Below, in pieces: positions 43,736 to 54,233 of a stretch of DNA of 64,000 nt; the first letter of the stretch is position 1; each line of letters begins with the position of its first letter. The position numbers were made by a program, and so were the translations under genes. The stretch lies in the NCBI GenBank assembly GCA_020853105.1, contig JADYZM010000030.1, forward strand, positions 62,001 to 126,000, read 5' to 3'. This DNA comes from Flavobacteriales bacterium. Its GTDB lineage: Bacteria > Bacteroidota > Bacteroidia > Flavobacteriales_E > Vicingaceae. The notes below the pieces were generated by a model. That model saw only the letters and a list, made by a program, of their open reading frames with translations. It was not told the DNA's origin and made no database searches.

Positions 43736-45190
43736 TTATGGTTTTTTAAAAATTCCCTCTTGTTGCATGAGGTTTTCAATATCTTCAATTTTTCGAGGGG
43801 CTTTTTCAGAAAGATTTATTGGAGTTTTTTCGGTGATTAAAATATCATCTTCTATGCGAACGCCAATATTCCACCACTTTGGGTCGCAATCTGAACCTTC
43901 CGGAATATAAATCCCCGGTTCAACAGTTAAAACGTTTCCTTTTTCCAAAAAACCAAACAACCCGGCATCATGCACATCAAGTCCTAAATAATGAGATGAT
44001 CCGTGCATAAAGTATTTCGTTACTTCTTCTCTTTTCTTTATAATTCCCAACTTCATTAAACCTGATGTAATAACAGCTGTTGCAGCATCATGCGGAGCCC
44101 AAAATTTGTTCCCCTCAACACACTTTTCAATACCGGCTTGTTGTGCTTCTAAAACAATATTGTAAATTATTTTTTGTTCGTTTGAAAATTTTCCATTTGC
44201 AGGCAATGTTCTGGTTACGTCAGCAGTATAACCGTGATATTCCGCTCCAATATCAGAAATTAACAAGTCATTTTTATCGAGTGGTTTTCTATTTGATGTA
44301 TAATGCAAAACACAAGTATTTTCACCGGAGCCCATTATTGAAGGGAAACCAGGATGTTCGGCACCACTATTTTTAAACATAAACTCAACGATAGCCTGTG
44401 TTTGATACTCTGTAAACATGGGAGTTAATGATTTCATAAGTTCAATTTGGGCTTCGCACGTAATTTCAATGGCTTTACTTAGCAAACTCAATTCCTCTTT
44501 TTCTTTGATTTGCCTTAGTTTTGGCAGAAAATTTCCTTCAAGAGTTGTTAAATCAATTTTCTTGTCTAGTCGAGAAAATTTATCATCAACAGATTTAATC
44601 AAATCGAATAAGTCAATTTTGGAATCGATATCAATTGCATCTTTAGGAATTTTTCCGACAAACACATTGTCAAACGATTCGAATTCAAAATTAAAAGATA
44701 AAAAATCAGCAACACTCATGGCTTTGTTAACACCAAGATAATTTATAGCACCATCAATTCCCAGTCGTTTTCCACTCCACACCTCATCGGGTTGTCCGCT
44801 AGGTTGTAAAAACAACAACTCATCAGTGGAAATTCCATTTGAAAATTCTTGCAACTCTTTAAAAATCAACACTACAGCGTCCGGCTCTCTCAATCCCGTT
44901 AAATAATAAAAATTAGGCGATTGATGAAAATAATAATCAACATCATTTGACCTATTTTTAACAGCTGAAGAAAATAAAATAGCTACAGAATTATCTGGCA
45001 TTAGTTTTCTTAGTTTTTTTCTATTGTTAGAAAAAAAAGATGCCGGCAACAAATCCTTGTCGTGATAAGGACTAATATTTTGTTCACTATGATTTTTAGG
45101 AAATTCATAATTCACTTCTTGAGCAATTAGAAGACTAATTGAAGAATATAATATCCCAACAAAAAGGAATGAAGCTAGTTTTATTTTCAT
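43736..45190 (-). CDS. secreted aminopeptidase P-family metallopeptidase
   Basis: A 484-residue M24 peptidase with a signal peptide (MKIKLASFLFVGILYSSISLLIA). An N-terminal creatinase-like domain (RRKLRKLMPDNSVAILFSS) precedes the pita-bread domain with dinuclear metal ligands in ISDIGAEYHGYTADVTRT (two Asp), HGSSHYLGLDVHDAG (His), LTVEPGIY (Glu) and GVRIEDD (Glu). It cuts Xaa-Pro bonds at N termini. Most AMPP enzymes are cytoplasmic; export here implies periplasmic peptide use. A terminator hairpin lies only 9 bases before its ATG. Confidence 0.92.
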   Translation of the reverse strand: MKIKLASFLFVGILYSSISLLIAQEVNYEFPKNHSEQNISPYHDKDLLPASFFSNNRKKLRKLMPDNSVAILFSSAVKNRSNDVDYYFHQSPNFYYLTGLREPDAVVLIFKELQEFSNGISTDELLFLQPSGQPDEVWSGKRLGIDGAINYLGVNKAMSVADFLSFNFEFESFDNVFVGKIPKDAIDIDSKIDLFDLIKSVDDKFSRLDKKIDLTTLEGNFLPKLRQIKEKEELSLLSKAIEITCEAQIELMKSLTPMFTEYQTQAIVEFMFKNSGAEHPGFPSIMGSGENTCVLHYTSNRKPLDKNDLLISDIGAEYHGYTADVTRTLPANGKFSNEQKIIYNIVLEAQQAGIEKCVEGNKFWAPHDAATAVITSGLMKLGIIKKREEVTKYFMHGSSHYLGLDVHDAGLFGFLEKGNVLTVEPGIYIPEGSDCDPKWWNIGVRIEDDILITEKTPINLSEKAPRKIEDIENLMQQEGIFKKP

Positions 45191-45199
45191 AAATAAAAA

Positions 45200-45221
45200 A
45201 GTCCCGAAAAAATTCGGGACT
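45200..45221 (-). terminator. intrinsic terminator between rpmB and the aminopeptidase gene
   Basis: AGTCCCGAA, loop, TTCGGGACT then TTTTTTAT on the minus strand, 43 bases after rpmB and 9 bases before the aminopeptidase ATG. Confidence 0.8.
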
Positions 45222-45264
45222 ATAAATGTACGTATGTTTTAGTCAATAAAAAAGTATATCCCAA

Positions 45265-45501
45265 CTAGGCGATAAACCCTTTTTCTCTAGCATCTTTTAA
45301 ACAAGCAGAAATTCCTTTTTTGTCGATATTTCTTATGCCTGCTGCAGAAACTTTCAAAGTAATCCAAGCATCTTCTTCAGGAATGTAGAATTTTTTTACA
45401 AATAGATTTGGATTGAACTTTCTTTTTGTTCTTCTTTTTGAGTGCGACACATTATTTCCTGTAATTACGCTCTTTCCTGTTATTTGGCAAACTTTTGACA
45501 T
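45265..45501 (-). CDS. rpmB: 50S ribosomal protein L28 (bL28)
   Basis: A 78-residue basic protein: SKVCQITGK at the start, [18 protein letters not shown] (16-33) and an [11 protein letters not shown] segment, as in bL28. It belongs to the large subunit near the E site. The Cys at residue 5 is single, so this is the form without a zinc ribbon. rpmG, often adjacent, is not here. Confidence 0.96.
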   Translation of the reverse strand: MSKVCQITGKSVITGNNVSHSKRRTKRKFNPNLFVKKFYIPEEDAWITLKVSAAGIRNIDKKGISACLKDAREKGFIA

Positions 45502-45656
45502 TTCTTTACTCTTTAATTTTTTAGGAATGCAAAATACGTAATTTTTATTTTAATATTCAAGAAATTTCTATTTAATAATTTTAAATCTTGTGTGATTTAT
45601 ATAAAAACTGAACAAAAAAATATAGAAAAATCTAAGGAAAAAAATGCATTTTTGAT

Positions 45657-45664
45657 TAGTTTCG
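45657..45664 (+). promoter_or_regulatory. -7-like element (TAGTTTCG) before icd
   Basis: One mismatch to TAnnTTTG, 67 bases before the ATG at 45732. The 45502-45731 gap holds no other feature that I recognise. Confidence 0.3.
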
Positions 45665-45671
45665 CAATTGA

Positions 45672-47975
<2,304 letters not shown>

Positions 47976-47995
47976 TTATTTATCAAGTATCTTAT

Positions 47996-48030
47996 TGCGG
48001 TTTTATTCGAATGAATAAAACCGCATTTTT
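47996..48030 (+). terminator. intrinsic terminator after icd
   Basis: TGCGGTTTTATTC, loop GAAT, GAATAAAACCGCA then TTTTT: a perfect 13-bp stem, ending 17 bases before the ATG of the next gene. Confidence 0.88.
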
Positions 48031-48047
48031 ATAAAAAGAAAACAACT

Positions 48048-48296
48048 ATGAAAACAACCGTCGAAATCAGCAACTACCCACTCCATGCAGATTATATTCC
48101 TCCAATCAAAGATTTTATTGACCGTCTTAATCAACACCCAACAATTTTAGTAAAAACCAATGCGACAAGCACCCACTTAGTAGGAGACTATGATGAAGTA
48201 ATGAATGTTCTCCACCACGAAATAAAAAATTCTTTTGAAAAATATGGTAAAATGATATTTGTACTAAAAGTGCTCAATGGTGCTTTAGATGTTTAA
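48048..48296 (+). CDS. thiamine-binding protein (YkoF/MTH1187 family)
   Basis: An 82-residue ferredoxin-fold protein: VEISNYPLHADYIPPIKDFIDRL at the start, then a VKTNATSTHLVGDYDEVMNVL segment, as in the MTH1187/YkoF superfamily that binds the thiamine HMP moiety. It starts 17 bases after the icd terminator. The next gene, pnuC, begins 2 bases after its stop, so the two are translated together. Confidence 0.82.
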   Translation: MKTTVEISNYPLHADYIPPIKDFIDRLNQHPTILVKTNATSTHLVGDYDEVMNVLHHEIKNSFEKYGKMIFVLKVLNGALDV

Positions 48297-48298
48297 AA

Positions 48299-48862
48299 AT
48301 GGCTATTCTAATCGAAATTATTGCTGTACTTTTTGGTGTTGTATATGTAGTGTTGGCAGCCAAAAACAATAATTTCTGTTGGATATTTGGAATAATAGGT
48401 TCTGCTATAAGCATCTATCTTTTTATTGTTTATGCCAAATTATATGCAGAGGCACTGCTGTATTTCTATTATGTTATAGCCGGAATCTACGGTTGGATAA
48501 TATGGAAAAAACAAAAAGTAAGCGACGAAGTATATCAACATAGCTTTTACAAACATATTGTTATTGTTACAATTGGCACTCTCCTTTCCTTTGCTCTGTA
48601 TAAAATGGTTACCTACTTCTTTGTCGATGCTCAACGACCTTTGATTGATTCATTTACCACGATTTTTAGTTTTATAGCCACCTATCTCACAGCAAAAAAA
48701 TGGATAGAAAATTGGTTGTATTGGGTTGTAATTGATTTGGTTTCAACGTTCTTGTATTTTAGTCGCGGACTTGAAATTTACGCCCTACTTATGGTAGCCA
48801 ATACTCTTATTGCACTTTATGGTTATTTTAGTTGGAAAAAATTAAAAGTAGTCAACAAGTAA
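48299..48862 (+). CDS. pnuC: PnuC-family vitamin transporter
   Basis: A 187-residue inner-membrane protein with about seven helices. The motif YGWIIWKKQ gives the WxxW that lines the substrate channel in PnuC proteins, and LIALYGYFSWKKL repeats it at the end. PnuC moves nicotinamide riboside; its close relative PnuT moves thiamine. The neighbours point both ways: a thiamine-binding protein before and a NadR-like kinase after. The substrate is therefore ambiguous. Confidence 0.9.
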   Translation: MAILIEIIAVLFGVVYVVLAAKNNNFCWIFGIIGSAISIYLFIVYAKLYAEALLYFYYVIAGIYGWIIWKKQKVSDEVYQHSFYKHIVIVTIGTLLSFALYKMVTYFFVDAQRPLIDSFTTIFSFIATYLTAKKWIENWLYWVVIDLVSTFLYFSRGLEIYALLMVANTLIALYGYFSWKKLKVVNK

Positions 48863-49410
48863 AAATTTTCGCTTTGTCAGATAATAAAAAAATAAAAACT
48901 TATGTTCTTACAGGCCCTGAATCTACAGGAAAATCAACTCTATCTGATATGCTTGCAAAACACTATTCTACAAATTATGTAAAAGAATATGCCAGAGAAT
49001 ATTTAGAAAAACTTTCTATTCCATACACCATTGCAGATGTTATCAAAATGGCTGAAATTCAACATCAAAATGAAAAAAAGGCTTCAAAAAATTTAGAAAA
49101 AATAATCTTCTTGGATACTGATTTAACTGTTTTCAAGGTATGGATTAAAGAAAAATACAATCAGGAAATTGATTGGATTAATAAAGAAATAGAGCAAGGA
49201 ATTGATAAAATTTATCTGTTGTGCAATATTGATTTACCTTGGATTTCAGACCCACTTCGCGAACACCCAAACATTAGCGACAGAAAACGTATATTTAAAC
49301 AATACGTAGAACTGATGAATGAATATCATTTGAATTATCATATCATTTCGGGAGATATGGATACTCGAATCAATCAATGCTTGGATATCATTGATAAAGT
49401 CAACTCTTAA
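48832..49410 (+). CDS. NadR-like P-loop kinase/ATPase (nicotinamide riboside kinase type)
   Basis: A 192-residue AAA/P-loop kinase with Walker A TGPESTGKST (27-36), the Walker B-like IIFLDTDLTVFKVW and LPWISDPLREHP, a hallmark of the NadR kinase domain. It would phosphorylate nicotinamide riboside to NMN and trap it in the cell. The adenylyltransferase and HTH domains of full NadR are absent. TTG 48832 overlaps pnuC by 31 bases; TTG 48874, 12 bases after pnuC, gives a more compact start and may be correct. Confidence 0.82.
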   Translation: MEKIKSSQQVKIFALSDNKKIKTYVLTGPESTGKSTLSDMLAKHYSTNYVKEYAREYLEKLSIPYTIADVIKMAEIQHQNEKKASKNLEKIIFLDTDLTVFKVWIKEKYNQEIDWINKEIEQGIDKIYLLCNIDLPWISDPLREHPNISDRKRIFKQYVELMNEYHLNYHIISGDMDTRINQCLDIIDKVNS

Positions 49411-49421
49411 AAAAGAAATAT

Positions 49422-49856
49422 TTAATCGTAGTCGTATTGTCCTTTTTCTAACGATTTATTCACCTTCTTCCGAAGCCATTTTGGTAATTCATAAGTTTCA
49501 GAATAATGAACCAACACTTTATACAGCTTTTTTTTTCGATATTTTATCAAAATTACAGTACCGTTAACAAAAATAGGCAAACTAACCAACGACAAGCTTA
49601 CACTGATAAAAGGAGACAATGGATATATTGCGGCAGTCAACGGAAAAATTGACATTTGTCCCATTGCACTGTTCGAACTTTTATCAAAAAAAATATTGAT
49701 TACTGTTGTTGATGTATCATTAATCGAATATTTCGCAATAAATTCAGCATAGTCTATTTTAGAAATTTTAATCTCAGTTGAATCTGAATTTGCAAAAAAT
49801 AACCGGGGTATCAAAAAAAATAAAAAGACGGAGAATAAAAGATTTTTCAAATACAA
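49422..49856 (-). CDS. membrane protein of unknown function
   Basis: A 144-residue protein with an N-terminal signal (LKNLLFSVFLFFLIPRLFFA), a short periplasmic part (SDSTEIKISKIDYAEFIAKY) and one or two membrane helices (about 68-103), ending in a basic cytoplasmic tail with charged residues. No family is recognised. The start is TTG; only TTG or ATA are available upstream of residue 65. Its 3' end lies 11 bases from the convergent kinase gene. Confidence 0.6.
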   Translation of the reverse strand: MYLKNLLFSVFLFFLIPRLFFANSDSTEIKISKIDYAEFIAKYSINDTSTTVINIFFDKSSNSAMGQMSIFPLTAAIYPLSPFISVSLSLVSLPIFVNGTVILIKYRKKKLYKVLVHYSETYELPKWLRKKVNKSLEKGQYDYD

Positions 49857-49929
49857 TATTTTTTGCTAAGATACTTCTTGTTTACCAATTATTTAACGAT
49901 AAAAATTAATAAAATCCAGTTTGGAATCG

Positions 49930-49937
49930 TATTTTTG
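49930..49937 (+). promoter_or_regulatory. -7 promoter element (TATTTTTG) of the SGNH hydrolase gene
   Basis: Exact TAnnTTTG match 32 bases before the ATG at 49970. Confidence 0.5.
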
Positions 49938-49969
49938 AATCAAAGCGAACCATTTATAATTAAAAACAG

Positions 49970-50668
49970 ATGAAACTAAAAACACTGATTATTCTTTTAT
50001 TCCTTGGGACTATTTGTGTCTATCCTGCTTATTTGATATATAGAAACTACAAAACACAAAAAGTTATTAACGAATATTATGCCCTGCCATACTATCAATA
50101 CCGAATAGACCAGTTTAAATCGACAAATTTTGCCGACTCGTCTGTAGTTTTTATTGGTAACAGCATTACTGAAGAATTTAAATTGAGTGTTTTTCAATCA
50201 TCAAGAATATACAATTTCGGTATTTCAGGTGATTTTTCTCAAGGATTACTAAAGAGAGTTGACTTAGTTACCAGTCTGAAACCTTCTCAAATTTTTATAA
50301 TGATTGGAATTAATGATATTGTGGAAAAAGTTCCTTTGAAAGAAATCCAAAAAAACTATTCCGAAATAATTCAACAAATAAAAAAAGAATCTCCTCAAAC
50401 CCAAATTTTTGTTCAAAGTGTACTGCCAATTCGAGGATTTAACAGTTTTATGACCAGCAACTCAGAGCTTATAGAAAAGATTAAAGAAATGAATATCTTT
50501 CTAAAGACATCATCTGCAGAGTGGCGTGTACAATACGTTGATTTATTTCCACTTTTAATTGATGAAAAAAATCAATTAAAAGCCTCTTTTACTTATGATG
50601 GGGTACATTTAACCGATGAAGGCTATAAAATTTGGATAAAAGAAATAGAACATCTGGTTCAAAAATAA
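49970..50668 (+). CDS. SGNH/GDSL-family hydrolase
   Basis: A 232-residue esterase/acyltransferase-fold protein. A membrane anchor or uncleaved signal covers about 5-23. Block I is FIGNSITEEF with Ser65, block II has Gly84 in FGISGD, block III is GIND with Asn115, and block V is YDGVHLTDEG with Asp210 and His213. All SGNH residues are present. It probably acts outside the inner membrane on acyl groups of glycans or lipids; the substrate is unknown. Confidence 0.88.
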   Translation: MKLKTLIILLFLGTICVYPAYLIYRNYKTQKVINEYYALPYYQYRIDQFKSTNFADSSVVFIGNSITEEFKLSVFQSSRIYNFGISGDFSQGLLKRVDLVTSLKPSQIFIMIGINDIVEKVPLKEIQKNYSEIIQQIKKESPQTQIFVQSVLPIRGFNSFMTSNSELIEKIKEMNIFLKTSSAEWRVQYVDLFPLLIDEKNQLKASFTYDGVHLTDEGYKIWIKEIEHLVQK

Positions 50669-50713
50669 AGTCTAACTCATTTCTGAATTTATACTACAAA
50701 AGCAAGGAAATAG

Positions 50714-50721
50714 TAACTTTG
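50714..50721 (+). promoter_or_regulatory. -7 promoter element (TAACTTTG) of mfd
   Basis: Exact TAnnTTTG match 57 bases before the mfd ATG. Confidence 0.5.
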
Positions 50722-50778
50722 CATCCATCACAGAACAAACTCTTTGTTTTTCTGATTTTTACAGACAAAACCAATTGA

Positions 50779-53700
50779 ATGAATATTCCTGAATTGAAAG
50801 CAAAATTTGCAAATTCCGAGCAATCTGGATTGCTTGTTGAATTTTTGCAAAAAAATCAATCGGGGTCTATTTATTTAAAAGGAGTAATTGGCTCATCAAT
50901 ATCTTTCATTTCAAATGCAGTTTTCCAATCTCAAGCATCTAACATGCTGTTTATTGCAAATGATAAAGAAGAGGCAGCCTACTTGCTAAACGATTTAGAA
51001 AGTGTTGTCGGAGAAGAAAATATTTTGTTTTTTCCGGCATCTTATAAAAAAGCATATCATGTTGAAGACACTGAGAACTCAAATATTTTAATGCGTTCTG
51101 ACGTACTGAACATATTATCAACTTCCTCAGCACCAAAAATTATTGTTACTTACGCAGATGCCCTGGCTGAAAAAGTAGTAAACAAAAGTGTCTTAAAAAA
51201 GAATACACTGGAAATTGCTGTTAAAGAAGAATATTCACTCGAATTTATTAATGAAGTACTGTATGAATATGGATTTGAAAGAGAAGACTTTGTAATTGAA
51301 CCTGGACAATTCTCTATACGCGGAGGAATAATTGATATTTTTTCTTTTTCAAACAATCAACCTTACAGAATTGAATTTTTTGGTGATGAAATAGAATCCA
51401 TCAGAACTTTTGACCCGGTAACCCAACTGAGCACAAAAAATTTTCAAAAAATTACAATAATCCCCAATCTACAAACCGGAATGGTTGTCGAATCAAGAGA
51501 ATCATTGATTGATTTTATGCCAAATTCAACCGTATTATGGTGTAGCGACATTGAACTTACTTCCAATTTGCTCGATAATATTTACTCCAAAGCAACTACC
51601 GAATATAAAAAAACAGAAAATTCACCTATCAAACGTTTTGAACCACAATTCTTATACCTCACAAAAGATGAATTCATTAATCAAATAAAAAATCGGAATA
51701 CTGTTGAGTTTGGAATTCAACATTTTTTTTCTGACTCAATACCAATTAACTTTCGGCAAAAACCCCAACCTGAGTTCAACAAAAATTTTAGTTTACTGTA
51801 TGAAAATTTTTTAGAAAACAATAAAACAGATTACACAAACATACTATTAACAGAAAACAGCAAGCAAGCCGAAAGACTTCACACAATTTTTGATGATATT
51901 GGTAAGGAAATTCATGTTTTCTCATTGCTTTTACCCATTCACCAAGGCTTTATCGACTCAGATTTGCAAATTTGCTGTTATACCGACCATCAAATTTTTA
52001 ATCGCTACCAACGGTTTAAACTTAAAAATACTATAGCTTCAAAAGGTGAATCACTTACCCTTAAAGAAATTCACGGACTTGCTCCGGGTGATTTTATCAC
52101 TCATATTGACCATGGAGTTGGTAGATTTTCCGGCTTAGAAAAAATTGATGTAAACGGAAAAACCCAAGAAGCAATCCGAATCATTTATTCAAACAACGAC
52201 TTGCTTTATGTAAATATTCATTCTTTACATAAAATTTCAAAATATGTCGGCAAAGACGGAACTCCCCCAAAAATTAACAGATTAGGCTCCACCCAATGGC
52301 AAATAACCAAACAAAAAACCAAAGCAAGAATCAAAGAAGTTGCTTTTGACTTGATAAAACTTTATGCACAACGCAAATCCACCAAAGGATTTCAGTTTAT
52401 GCCAGACACATACCTTCAAACTGAACTGGAAGCTTCATTTATTTATGAAGATACCCCCGACCAACTCAAAGCTACCTTAGATGTTAAAAAAGACATGGAA
52501 GCTGAATATCCAATGGATAGGCTCATTTGTGGAGATGTAGGTTTTGGAAAAACTGAAATAGCAATTCGAGCAGCATTTAAAGCAGTTGCTGACAGCAAAC
52601 AAGTGGCAGTATTGGTTCCTACCACAATTTTGGCACTTCAGCACTATAAAACTTTCAAAGCCAGACTAAAAAATTTTCCATGTAACGTTGATTACATCAA
52701 TCGATTCAAAAGCCCAGCACAACAAAAAAACACCCTTGAAAGGCTGGCAAAAGGTGAGGTTGATATAATTATTGGAACACACAGAATTGTTGGTAAAGAC
52801 GTGAATTTTAAAGATTTAGGACTGCTAATTATTGACGAAGAGCAAAAATTCGGAGTTTCAGTCAAAGACAAGTTAAAAACCATTAAAGCAAATGTGGATA
52901 CACTAACATTAACAGCAACACCAATTCCGAGAACGCTCCAATTTTCTTTAATGGCTGCACGCGACCTTTCAAACATAACCACACCGCCGCCAAACAGACA
53001 ACCTGTTGAAACAAAGCTGAATGTGTTTAACGAAGAAATTATACGCGATGCTGTTTCTTTTGAAGTATCAAGAGGTGGTCAAGTATTTTTTGTAAACAAC
53101 CGAGTTGAAAACATCAAAGAAGTTGCCGGCATGATTCAACGACTTTGCCCTGATGTGAGCGTTTTAACCGCTCACGGGCAAATGAATGGCGATGAATTGG
53201 AACAAAAAATGATGGCTTTTGTTGACGGCGAATTCGATGTTTTAGTAGCAACTACAATTATAGAATCAGGTTTAGATATCCCAAATGCTAACACCATAAT
53301 AATCAACAATGCCAATCATTTTGGATTGAGCGATTTACACCAAATGAGAGGAAGAGTTGGGCGATCCAACAAAAAAGCATTTTGCTATCTTCTTGCACCA
53401 CCTATGCACGAACTCACTCCAGAGGCTCGAAAAAGACTTATAGCCATTGAACAATATGCCGATTTAGGCAGTGGTTTTCAAATAGCCATGCGAGACTTAG
53501 ACATTCGTGGAGCAGGAAACTTGCTTGGAGCCGAGCAAAGCGGTTTTATTTCTGAAATCGGGTTTGATATGTATCAGAAAATCCTTCATGAAGCCATCGA
53601 AGAACTCAAAGAAAGTGATTTCTCAGAATTATATGCCGAAGAACTAAAATCTAAAAATTACAGCAAAGACTGCCAACTCGAAACCGATTTGGAATTATTA

Positions 53701-54138
53701 ATCCCAGATTCCTATATTTCAAACATTGCCGAAAGATTAACTATTTATAGGGATATTGATGAATTGGAAAACGAAAGTCAAATTGAAAAATATAAAGAAA
53801 CATTGAAAGACCGTTTTGGTGATATTCCAAACTCTGTTAATGAACTGTTTGAAGCCCTTCTCATCAGAAAAATTGCCGCTCAAATTGGTTTTGAGAAATT
53901 AGTTTTAAAACAACAAAAACTCATCGGCTATTTTATTGTAAACCAAGATTCTGATTACTATAAAACAGAACAGTTTACTCATGTTTTAAAATATGTCCAA
54001 ACTCAGCCGTTAAACTGCAAATTGAAAGAAAAAAACGAACGGTTATCGTTGGTTTTTGAGAATATACAATCAGTACACCAAGCAAAAGAGATACTATTAC
54101 CATTGCTTTTTAGTGAAAAAATAATCACAAATTCATAG
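50779..54138 (+). CDS. mfd: transcription-repair coupling factor
   Basis: A 1119-residue ATP-dependent translocase that removes stalled RNA polymerase and recruits UvrA. The N-terminal UvrB-like region (1-340) has GGIIDIFSFS and YRIEFFGDEIESIR. The CarD-like RNA-polymerase-interacting domain (about 430-510) has GDFITHIDHGVGRFSG. The helicase part has Walker A GDVGFGKT (585-592) and DEEQ (686-689), then LTLTATPIPRTLQFSL and the TRG segment ALIRDLDIRGAGNLLG-like RDLDIRGAGNLLGAEQSG. It is of normal family length. Confidence 0.97.
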   Translation: MNIPELKAKFANSEQSGLLVEFLQKNQSGSIYLKGVIGSSISFISNAVFQSQASNMLFIANDKEEAAYLLNDLESVVGEENILFFPASYKKAYHVEDTENSNILMRSDVLNILSTSSAPKIIVTYADALAEKVVNKSVLKKNTLEIAVKEEYSLEFINEVLYEYGFEREDFVIEPGQFSIRGGIIDIFSFSNNQPYRIEFFGDEIESIRTFDPVTQLSTKNFQKITIIPNLQTGMVVESRESLIDFMPNSTVLWCSDIELTSNLLDNIYSKATTEYKKTENSPIKRFEPQFLYLTKDEFINQIKNRNTVEFGIQHFFSDSIPINFRQKPQPEFNKNFSLLYENFLENNKTDYTNILLTENSKQAERLHTIFDDIGKEIHVFSLLLPIHQGFIDSDLQICCYTDHQIFNRYQRFKLKNTIASKGESLTLKEIHGLAPGDFITHIDHGVGRFSGLEKIDVNGKTQEAIRIIYSNNDLLYVNIHSLHKISKYVGKDGTPPKINRLGSTQWQITKQKTKARIKEVAFDLIKLYAQRKSTKGFQFMPDTYLQTELEASFIYEDTPDQLKATLDVKKDMEAEYPMDRLICGDVGFGKTEIAIRAAFKAVADSKQVAVLVPTTILALQHYKTFKARLKNFPCNVDYINRFKSPAQQKNTLERLAKGEVDIIIGTHRIVGKDVNFKDLGLLIIDEEQKFGVSVKDKLKTIKANVDTLTLTATPIPRTLQFSLMAARDLSNITTPPPNRQPVETKLNVFNEEIIRDAVSFEVSRGGQVFFVNNRVENIKEVAGMIQRLCPDVSVLTAHGQMNGDELEQKMMAFVDGEFDVLVATTIIESGLDIPNANTIIINNANHFGLSDLHQMRGRVGRSNKKAFCYLLAPPMHELTPEARKRLIAIEQYADLGSGFQIAMRDLDIRGAGNLLGAEQSGFISEIGFDMYQKILHEAIEELKESDFSELYAEELKSKNYSKDCQLETDLELLIPDSYISNIAERLTIYRDIDELENESQIEKYKETLKDRFGDIPNSVNELFEALLIRKIAAQIGFEKLVLKQQKLIGYFIVNQDSDYYKTEQFTHVLKYVQTQPLNCKLKEKNERLSLVFENIQSVHQAKEILLPLLFSEKIITNS

Positions 54139-54194
54139 TTAATAGCCCAACCCATTATTTGATTTAGGTCAAAACATTCCCAACTGAACCGGAT

Positions 54195-54202
54195 TAACTT
54201 TG
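54195..54202 (+). promoter_or_regulatory. -7 promoter element (TAACTTTG) of the Gly-rich cargo gene
   Basis: Exact TAnnTTTG match 31 bases before the ATG at 54234. Confidence 0.5.
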
Positions 54203-54233
54203 TTAGGAAACTTGTTCTAACATTTTGTTAATT

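Noticed and set aside
48031-48047. Possible TPP riboswitch before the thiamine-binding gene
   Set aside because: Only 17 bases separate the icd terminator from the start codon, far too few for the aptamer.
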